A stretch of DNA of 64,000 bases from Anthostomella pinea (Eukaryota; Ascomycota; Sordariomycetes; Xylariales; Xylariaceae). The notes beneath the pieces are model-generated. The model ran no database searches. It had not been told where the DNA came from and saw only the letters and a program-made list of their open reading frames with translations. The first letter of the stretch is position 1. Each line of letters begins with the position of its first letter. Positions 55,101-64,000 of the stretch are shown one piece after another. The position numbers and the translations under genes are program-made. Location of the stretch: NCBI GenBank assembly GCA_963556695.1, contig CAUWAG010000013.1, positions 930,001 to 994,000 of the forward strand. Reading direction: 5' to 3'.

Positions 55101-58100
55101 AGTACTAGCTGGGCGAACCACCCTTTCGTTTCCCTTTCCGTGGTTTGTCATGCTGTGTTGAGGCGCAGTGCGGACGGGAGAAATCACTTGATCCCGCATC
55201 TCGTCATGCTCTACGGTGATGCCGCCACATGACCGAGTGGAGTGCACGCATCTTACAGGCCGATATTGGAGTGGTTTGATCTTGAGAGCTCCCCCCAAAT
55301 TGAAGAGGTTGTAGCTGTAACAGCCGCTGATTGCCGCCCACCTGCCAAGGGCAGCCGAGGCAGCTGGAAGGCTCATCGTGTGATTGTGAAACACGTCTAC
55401 TTTTAAGGCTGAGTGCCGATAACCTCGAAGGATCTGTGTGTCCAAATGATAATGCGAGACGCCAATGAAGCCGTGGCTGGAAAGTATTGGAGATCAAATA
55501 TAATTCGGCAACGGCCTCTCGAGGTGTTTGCATAAACACACTGCATGAAGCTTACATCCCAGTTGACCAGCCGGACAGCTGCCGGGAAGAAGAGTGAACA
55601 GAGGGCAGACTCGGCCGAGAACGTTGACAGTCTACAACTACCTCCTTACTCCAACACTTGTCGAATGAGAAGTCGGCTGACCTGGTAATAACAATCGTAT
55701 TAAGACGCACGTGTTGTCCGCGGAGTAGTTCAAATGCATTTCGCCTGACGCACCAGTTCGGATCATGTTGCGGGTTGTGGTGTGCCTCTGCCTTACGATC
55801 CCATTGTCTCGATAAGCTTTGCGACGGCGAGAGGACAGTGGCGGCAAAGTTTGGTGAGATGTCGCAGTCGACCCCTCGGGACTGCCCTGCCCGCCTGCCC
55901 GCACCACTCGATACGGCTTGGAAACTTGGAAGCCGAGGGTGGCGGCGGCAGATGCCGTTCTGTGTTCACTTGTGACCTGTGCAAGGCCAAGAGCACCTCG
56001 TGATCCAGCAGTGCGATACTTCGACATGGCACTTGCCAGAGTCGGGAGAGCAGACCGTGCCGAGAGCCTGAGAGGTAAGGTGGTGTGCAACACTCTCGAG
56101 GTCGTCCCACTCCAGCTGATGTCGGACATGCCAATCGGGATGGTCCAGATCTCTCGGTTAATTCGCAATGCAGTGAGCGATAGTTAGCCTGATAGGTGGC
56201 TGTTAGAAGTCGTCAGGCACAAGGACACTTCTAGGTAGGTCGGGAGCCTGTCGGTTCTTGCTGTCATAGATGAGCACCGAATAGACCATTTCTTGTATCG
56301 GGCATATCAAGGTCTTCTCTCATAGAACACCGCTCCTCTCCAAGTCAAGTGGCCAGAGAGAGCAAGTGCCATGGCATCAATGGACTCGATGGGTACAGGA
56401 AAGGGAAGTGTGAGAGTGAAAAGACTCCAGAGCAACTTGGACGCCCGAAACGAGCTGTGCCCCCCTGATCCCCATGCGACACACAGCCCACGGCCCCATT
56501 GGGGTGTGGTGATAGCACTCACTGGTATTGGAAATTGTCCGATTTCACCCACACGAAGGATTCAATGGAAAGGCTCATGCGGCACCTCATGCACGCAAGG
56601 ACGAAGAAGTACCTGCATCCGAACAAAGTAAAGTGGCCTGCCGATCCCTCGGGATGCCTTGGACGGCAAAACGGGGTAAAAACGTGCCATCTGGAGATGC
56701 AGTTCGGAGGCTACACACATTTCGAATGAAGTCGTGCTGTAGCTGATTTGCGTAGCTGTGACCTGAGCATCAGGTCATGATGCCAGAACAGAGTAGCACG
56801 TATGTACTTATTTAATCATTAAAATACATAATAAGTTCCAGAGGTCGGAAGTGGGCCTGACGATCTACTCCAGATAACAATACAGTACATATAACACGGT
56901 ATATGGATGCTACACTGTGTATCCTATCTCAGCTTTCAGTCCCCACTATTTTTTCGACACCCTCACCACGCCTCCGTCGAGTAACACGCCTCCATCGAGC
57001 TGTCAACTCCAATAAATCGCAACCTTGTTCTGTCCAATGTCTGGCCGGCTGAGGTGGTAAGCTTCAAGGTGCCAAGGGATAATCATGAAGCTCGTGGCCG
57101 ATCAGCGAGCTAGCAGCCGCGCACGCGTACAGTCCAGGCTTTGTATGCACGACGACGATCTCAAGCGAGTCGACTTCACTATCTTACCAGTGACAAGGTA
57201 CCCGACACATTCTAGACCTGGCCTCAGAGAGTCGCGTCGAATCACCTACTTTACGACGATAGTCTGGAACCTAGACACCAGATGATCAGTGGTCACAAGG
57301 CTATCGACGCTTGTCACTATCCGGAACCGACCAGGCACGAGCTGTCATCAGTCACTGCAGTCATCAGAGACACGCGCTTGTAACTTTCGCCTGATGAAGG
57401 AACTCCAGTCGGTAACAACAACATTCACAGCACGAAGCCACCAGTACCTTGTTCTGTTTCGGACGTGAAGCGTCGTCCGATATCAACAGTGAAGGTATCA
57501 AGGCCCACCGTCACTCATTGTACCCGAGTACCGCCTTCCGGTCCATGGCAGCCAGGCAGCTTGGTTATCTTGAATGCCTGTGTCCATCCACAAAGTATCC
57601 ATCGCAGTCCATCATCAGTTCACACCCCAGCTGGCCAGCAGCCAGCTTTCCCCCTCCCACTTTTATACGCGTACCCCACGCCCCTCGCATCTCGCATTGG
57701 CATCATCTGTCCTCATTGCTCAATCGGGAGTTGCTGCAGGCGTCCAATGAGCGATGAGCACCTGCCTGGACGAACGAGCAGGTGGAAGGTATCGAACCAG
57801 GTCAAGCGGCCACCCCATGGACCATGGTCTATTGTGTGCCTGCCGACCGAACAAGGGCATCATCCCGTTATGCCAAATGCAGAAAGCGAGCGCTTCTGTA
57901 ATAACACCATTGCGACAAATCAAGGATAGCATCTTGGATGGGCCGCGACAAACGTTGATCGAGATGCGCGACGGGAATCGAAAACCCACCCTTATCCCCA
58001 GGTCCCCGCTGTTATCATCATCATTATTGATATGCCGCACTGAACACAGTGTACGCCTGCCACCAGGTCCTCTGGAGGCTGCGGACATTTGAATGGCTCA

Positions 58101-59521
58101 CCTATTATTACAGTGCATACAACAGGCTTGCAACAGGCTTGCGCATTGCCACCTGTTTGATGATATCGGGTCTGGAGGCCATCATGCATTCTGATGGAGG
58201 AGACCTTTACCTAGGTACAATATGTGTCGAGAGAGACGACTCTAGAGTTCCGTTTACTCCCGGCACCAGACGCCAGACTCTCCCCATCTGAACTGTGTTG
58301 CAAGTGCACATTTCCCCTCATGCTCTCCGCATCGAAACCCACATTCATCCGCTGCTTGAGCACGTAGACACTGTGAGATTCATCTTCTGCTACTGCTGCG
58401 ACACCATGCTCAGCTTTTGCGCTATTGGCGTCTCATCAAGTTGAACACAAATCAGATACACTGGCACAAGCTTCAGCGTCTGCCCGGTCGGTACTGTCTG
58501 GTCGTGATCTGATCCAGCTGACGGATGCTTTCGAGACTGCAATGACCTGTCTTGAAGTATGAAGCTGTCGCCGGTACTCGGGCTTCTATCAGATTCGGTC
58601 GTTTCTGTGCCTGGCGCCTATCCCGGTCCGAACGAATGCCAGCAGATGCCCCCGTCTATCGGCGTGTATTCCACGGCGGAGTGTGGTCCGTTCGGCTTCG
58701 TACTGTGCATACAGTATAGTACAGTACACCTACTTGCATTCCACCTCGGCATGTTGTAGAGGTACTGCCACATTTGCTGGGATTCCAGATGGTCGTCCCA
58801 ACGTCAATGTCAGATTACCTACAGCTGCCCGGCTTTCTCGTTGTTGTTGGCGGCATAGCATACCTGGAGAACTCCTGAGCCCCTGTGGGTAGGTAGGGGG
58901 ACAGGTCACAGGAACAGCTCGCTGCACAACTCGCTTTCAGGTTCCGGGCTTCAGGCTTCAGGTGACCGTCCCCGCTCTCCTCCCTCCCACACAGCCACCC
59001 TCCTCCTTGTTCTCAGCACCAACTCCTGGCCCACCTCTACACACTACCATATATCATATGCATGTATACAGTGTAAGCGCGTTCTATTGAGAGCCACACA
59101 AGAAGGCGCAGACGAGCGCATGAGAGATAGTCGAAGTTACTGTGTACAGTACATTCTTGTACAATACCTGCCTTTACCTTCCCACCTGCCTGCCCTGAAC
59201 TTGTTTTGTCCATTTCGGCCAGTCGGTCTTTGTTCTTTCCCAATTCCCCAGGCCCAAAAAAATATTATTATTATTTACCGCTGAAGTGGCCGATCCTCCA
59301 TCCCTCCCACACATACTGTAGCCCTTGTCCGTCATCCACACACCACGCACCACGTACCACACACTTCCACCCTCACAACTTGCTGCACCATAGCTTTGCT
59401 TCATCTTGCTTTTGCTCCCAACTTGCTTGCTACAGAACAATAATTCCTTGACGATCGAGCGAGACAGAGTAGCAGAGTTTCGACGCCAGCTCTTGCCAAC
59501 TTTGTGTCTACGTGTTTGGCA
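52193..59521. other. 7.3-kb region without recognisable genes
   Basis: I looked through all frames and see no domain, no consistent exon chain and no LTR or terminal-repeat element. Small items: a GGCAACCTTGAT-type 12-13 bp imperfect repeat near 53368-53415, a GGGGAGTTT hairpin at 54850-54875, and a run of TATTATTATT near 59262. The last part, CT-rich from about 58970, is likely promoter and long leader of the C2H2 gene. A non-coding transcript cannot be excluded. Confidence 0.45.
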
Positions 59522-61152
59522 ATGGCCTCTTCCAAGGTAACGACTTGCACCATGACACACCCGCCTAGCTTACTTCCGAGAATGGAGTGGCCATGCTGAT
59601 CACTGTGCCTATCATGACAGGAGATGCAAACATCTACGAGACCATTGACCCAACACCGGCAGTCCATTTCCACGGCCCCGACGACGTCCTCCTTGTCCGC
59701 CGCCCGACAGTCGTCCCACTCGCGTAACAACTCGCACTCCGCTTTGTCCGTCGCCCATAATGCCACCCACCGCGTAACACGCCGCAAGAGCATGACCAAC
59801 ACTACCGCCAATATTGCCGCCGTCGCCGCTGCCCTCCAGGAGGCCGGCGACCAGGTTACTGCTCTGCCCATCGCCGTCAGCTCCCGTCGTGGTACCATGT
59901 CCAAGTCGGCCGGCGCCCGGTCCGCCATCGTGGGCAGCCTGCCATCCCCGCCTGCCAGCTTGCCAACACACAGATTTGCGATGCACCCGAAACCGGTGGG
60001 CCAGGAGAGCGCGATCGACGACTCCTCCAATGACATGTCAGCCGATGAAGGCGAGGGTGGGCTTCAAAAGGCTCGGGTTCGACGGGCTAGTGACGGCCAA
60101 CCCCTGACCAAGGATGGCAAGAAGAGCAACCGTGCCGAACTGCGCTGTGATAAGTGTGGCAAAGGATACAAGCATAGCAGCTGCTTGACCAAGCATTTGT
60201 TTGTGCCCATTTTCTTGCCCGTTGCCCCTGCCCTGCCTCCACTCGCCCAGGTTGCCGGATAGGTTGTCGCTTTGAGGATATCAAGGACCGACTGGTTGCA
60301 GCACAAGCCCGAAATGATTGAACGTGAACCAGTGTTGACGAATTGCTTGCCAGGTGGGAACATACTCCCGAGTGGTCCTACACGTCCAAGTTACTTATAT
60401 CCAAGCACCAACAAGTACAGCTGCTGGAAGCGGCCTCGGTTCTTGTGACCATGAACATCCACGAGGACGGCACTCAAGACTCGACCACGCCGCCAGACTC
60501 GACCAAAGACTTTGGCAGCGAAGGGGAGTCGGCGTCCCCGGCCGCTTCGGGCTTTTCGGAGTACCAAGGTGGACGCAGCTCGGTTGATACGACCCCGCCG
60601 CCGCAGGTCGAGGGCTTTGCTGTCGGTGCTCCAGCCTACCGAGATGCACCGAAACGGTACAGTGGTAGTAGTTACTCACGATCATACCAATCGGCGGCCT
60701 CGGGCTCGTTCTTTCCCACCAGCGTACCGAGCAGACCCGGACTTGGCCACAACCGCCACAGTAGCTCAGACCGCCGCCCCCCATCGTCTGGAGTAAACAG
60801 CAGTGGCCAGGAGGACCGTGACCTTGCTGCAGCGGTCGAGCTGCTTAGCTGCAGCTTCGGCAGCAACGGGGGGACGCGAGACTCTCGTCTACCGGACGAC
60901 GCACCCCCCGTCCCACCGTTGCCCGCCCAATACCTTGACCAAGCAGCCTTTGCCAGCACTAGCTTCATCAACAGCTTCCCAACCCGTCAGATGCCGGAGA
61001 GCTTCACCCGCGGGGAGTCCCGTCACTCGGAAGACGTGAAGATGGAAGACAGCGATGGCAGCATGGTGGACGAAGAGGAGGAGTTCCGACGCTCGAGGGT
61101 GCGAAGCAGCGAGGAAGACGACGATATGATGTTCGGTCGCATGGAGGAATGA
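59522..61152 (+). CDS. Single-finger C2H2 transcription factor
   Basis: Exons are 59522-59536, 59621-60198 and 60354-61152, giving 463 aa. The first exon encodes MASSK. A Ser/Thr/Ala-rich region precedes one zinc finger, CDKCGKGYKHSSCLTKH-LWEH (C-x2-C-x12-H-x3-H); the second intron falls between its two histidines, and the join TTG TGG gives HLWEHTPEWSYTSKLLISKH. This finger plus the following QVQLLEAASVLVTMN block is conserved in filamentous fungi. The C-terminal half is disordered with PPVPPLPAQYL and ends in an acidic region (MEDSDGSMVDEEEEF). Probably a nuclear DNA- or protein-binding regulator; no specific target is known to me. A start at ATG 59624 is possible. Confidence 0.8.
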
Positions 61153-62305
61153 GCGTCGAGCGTCATGGTACCCGGGTACGTTGACGACTTGGAACGACCC
61201 CACGGTATTCTCTTTCCCTTTGTACGAACTATAACGACGTGTAAATGAGGTGGTTCGCTCCGCCCCCGAAACCCTAGCACCGAAGAGTGGAAGTCCTCCG
61301 GGACTGCAAACGGAGGCACTCTCCACGAGGTTAAAGCGAGGGTTTGGAGGGAGCGTCGAGCAACGCCCGAGTAACATGAGAAATGCGGCAGAGATTACGA
61401 ATCAGGAGGCAGAGAGTGTGATGACGCCTTATAATAGGACCAGGACACTCCTTTGCTCTGTATGAATGAAAAGGCTTCAAATGAAACTCGTTGATCTTAC
61501 CTGGTGATACTTGACCTGCAACCATCATTGGATAAGGGCCCTCCCAAGTACAACATACCGAGATGCTCAGCCGTGAAGTAGGCAGCCGCATGTAGTCCAA
61601 ACCCACATGCACGCAGGCTGGCGAGACAGAACGAGATGCTCCATGGCTTGGCATGAAATGGGGGCCTGGGAGGCGAACCTTCGTAGATGCAGACTCTGCA
61701 TATGAAATGTTGAAGAGTGCAAATGGCGTCGACTCTTCTACACAACCGAGCATTGAGTGATGGACTGCTTGGGGACCGTGCTGACTCGGATGAGGGAGAA
61801 GACCGGAAGAAAAGATAATAATAAGTAACTCGGCGGACTCATACCTTATTAAGGACTTTGGGAGGAGGAGAGAGAAAAAGGCAGGTAGGACCAGCCACCA
61901 AGCGGTCGGTTCAATCAAGCGGTGGAGAAGTGAAGATCTAAGGTACCTGTAGGTAGTGAAGATCTGCGATGTGCCAAATGGCAAAAAGAAAAGACGTCAC
62001 CGCTGCCGAAGCTCGAGCTCCTCTGTGCATGTGTGGAGCTGGGGGAGAGACAGCAGCTCCATGACCAAACGATTTTGCGTGGCGCTCCCCACCTCCGTCT
62101 GTTTTCCACCCGTCCAATGTCCATCCATCAGCCAACACCCAATTCTGGCCTTGTAAACACTCGTCAGCCTCACTCACCACTTTCCTAATTGTCTGCCAGA
62201 CGCGTCGTCAAGGCAGCTGCTCACGCGAACAAGCACAGTTGGATTCGTCGTATCTGTCCGGATCGACCATAGTCACTCCTACAACCTCCACCACACACCG
62301 TAGCC
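61153..62305. other. Intergenic, no recognisable gene
   Basis: 1.15 kb. The 217-codon minus-strand frame at 61331-61984 has no domain and no conserved start. The right end is the CT-rich leader of the next gene. Confidence 0.45.
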
Positions 62306-63549
62306 ATGCGCTCGACTCGCAGAAGACAGGCAGACGCTGCCGAGCCTAGCTCGACGATGAACGCCGTCGCAGCGCCCAGCACTGCCGAAGACACGTCTAC
62401 GCAGTCGCCTACCGTTGTCACGCTCAGCAAGATCGAGGGCCCTACTTTGAAGAAGTCGGAGCCGCGACGCGACGTGCGCTCTAAGCTGCCGAAGCCCATC
62501 CAGTTCCCGCTCGTCGCCATCCTGAGCCTGTCTCTCTCAGCACTCGGCTACTCCCTGACTTGGCCATACACGAAGGGCGTCATCGCTGCGCACGCGAGAC
62601 TGCTGAATACCTGGATTGAGGTCGGACTTGTGTTTGGCTGGAGAATGTGAGTGTTTGCCTGCAGTTGGGGTGCCATCAGCGGCTTGCATATTTCCTGGCT
62701 TCCTTTGCGACGGATGCTGACCAATCGCTGCTACAGTTTCGAGCTTGCGCTTGGATGGTTCGGTAACTACGATGGTTACGATCTTACGGCACTCAACTTG
62801 TTGTCTCACGGTCCTCCGGTAAGCTCTCGCGTCGCGTCGGGCGGCACTTCGCGTGTCATTCGTAGCTAGATACTAATAGTAAACAGCTCTATCTTCTATT
62901 CGCCCACTACGACACACCGCCCAGTTCTCTGCTGCTGACGCTCGCCATCGAGTCGCTGGCGACCTACATCCCCTTCCGGCTGCTGCGCCCCCTGTCCACC
63001 GCCCATGGAAAGCCCAGCGCCGCGCCCAACGCCGAGATCGTCGCCGACACCTCGATCGCGCTCATCACCACCTTCCTCGCCGGCTGCATCTACAGCGTTA
63101 GCCTCCTCTTCGCTTACGCGACCTACCTTCCAACCTACCTGGTGGTGTACTTCGAGAACCTGCCCTCGGTCGCCCGCGCCCACGAGTCATCCTACATCGG
63201 CCTGCTGCCCGCGACGCTCGCGCTCGGCTTCGCCGCCTGGGCCTTCCTGTTTACGCCGGCCGAGGCGACGGGCCGTACCCCCGCCGACGCCGAGAACGAG
63301 GCCTTCGACCCCGAGGCCGCGAGCCTGGCCGAGACGGTCCGCTGGAACTTCTGGGGCTGGAGCACGCAGACCAAGGTCGTGATGCAGCGCACGGCGCTGC
63401 TGATGCTGGTCACGGGCGTCAACACGTTCCTGCAGGCGCGCCTCACGCTCGCGGGCGTCGAGTCGGCTGGCGCGGCGGCCTGGGCTAGCGTCTGGGTTCT
63501 GGCTGCTGCTATTACCGGGTTGGCGTTAGGTGTTGTTGGCAGCGCCTAG
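62306..63549 (+). CDS. Polytopic membrane protein of unknown function
   Basis: Exons are 62306-62646, 62737-62818 and 62887-63549, giving 361 aa. Joins keep frame (VFGWR-IFELALGWFGNYDG; LLSHGPP-LYLLFAHYDTPP). A disordered, basic N-terminus (MRSTRRRQADAAEPSSTMNA) precedes about six hydrophobic segments (FPLVAILSLSLSALGYSL; TTFLAGCIYSVSLLFAYATY; GLLPATLALGFAAWAFLF; AWASVWVLAAAITGLALGVV). A soluble loop FDPEAASLAETVRWNFWGWS lies between the later segments. I do not recognise a named family. Exon structure and strong GC3 bias support a real gene. Confidence 0.75.
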
Positions 63550-64000
63550 GTACGTGGGACTTTTGGGGGAGACGGGATGGGAGCTAGGTAGTATCGGCTC
63601 ATTCAGGTCTCCATGGACCGACCTGCGTGCGCTTGGGCGGGCACTAGACAGATTCGGTGGAAAAGAGTCGTCATGGCGCCCGCAACTAGCTAAGCTGCCT
63701 TGGTGGCTCTCTCCATTTGGGGTAAAATATTCCGCTGTAATACTGCTTTGAAAATCCGTTGGACTGTTTCACGCACGCCATGCTGAAGGAATGTAGCCTG
63801 GTGTGCTTTTCAATTCATTGGGAAGATCTCGGCCTATTAATGAACCAATAAAGTTTTGAAGTCAATTGATCTTTGTGTGTCTCTTTCCTGATATGCTTGC
63901 TCGTGCTGCGGTCGTGGAATGGCATAGTGGGGTCACGGGCTAGTATGATTTACACTTATTAACAGTCTGAATGGGCAAATCGCACCTGTTGTTTCCTGAC
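63550..64000. other. Right-edge non-coding DNA
   Basis: 3' flank of the membrane-protein gene with AATAAA-like AATAAAG near 63847. No gene seen. Confidence 0.45.

Noticed and set aside
59401..60036. 211-codon minus-strand frame
   Set aside because: Antisense to the C2H2 gene, whose exon joins and zinc finger are clear.
61331..61984. 217-codon minus-strand frame
   Set aside because: No domain and no splice structure; left as intergenic.
1..64000. CRISPR arrays, rRNA or confident tRNA genes
   Set aside because: None seen; regularly spaced repeats are absent and the host is a eukaryote.

Overview
The window is nuclear DNA of a filamentous ascomycete (Pezizomycotina, most likely a sordariomycete). 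Short 46-130 bp introns with GT..AG borders and CTAAC/CTGAC branch sites, a PacC regulator, a fungal-type Ku80, an STB3 homologue and typical fungal LTR elements point this way. Exon joins were worked out by hand from reading frame, splice sites and family conservation; the species was not determined.

Layout. 1-2.9 kb: a small carboxymuconolactone-decarboxylase-like gene cut by a TAG, and a broken MFS transporter start. 2.9-14.1 kb: one nested transposon block. An old Copia element (2926-14107) holds a tRNA-derived SINE, two solo LTRs and a complete Gypsy/chromovirus element (8459-13617); the Gypsy element holds a further solo LTR. Most layers can be placed by target-site duplications. Open frames are broken mostly by C-to-T or G-to-A type stops, as expected from RIP. 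14.1-17.1 kb: AT-rich, gene-poor relic DNA.

17.9-30.3 kb, widely spaced regulatory genes: a TPR/SET/MYND methyltransferase-like protein, the pH-response factor PacC (with 15 PacC consensus hexamers upstream), a Ser-rich hypothetical protein and a Stb3-like factor. 33.5-52.2 kb, a compact housekeeping block: DNA topoisomerase III, a DUF1295 membrane reductase-like protein, a small hypothetical, a TMEM205-like membrane protein, Ku80, a BTB protein, a Gfd2-like DEDDh nuclease-fold protein, Tim14/Pam18, Rlp24 and a Par32/DUF3602 protein. Several pairs are divergent and share short promoters (TOP3/DUF1295, TMEM205-like/KU80, TIM14/RLP24). 52.2-59.5 kb holds no recognisable gene and lies upstream of a single-finger C2H2 protein; the window ends with a polytopic membrane protein.

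The most unusual material is a foldback MITE family of about 216 bp, not recognised from memory. It has two full and three partial copies, all between 44.6 and 48.5 kb, next to or inside the KU80, BTB and GFD2-like genes; one full copy lies inside a BTB intron. Together with the PacC site cluster and the layered transposon nest, these are the best leads.
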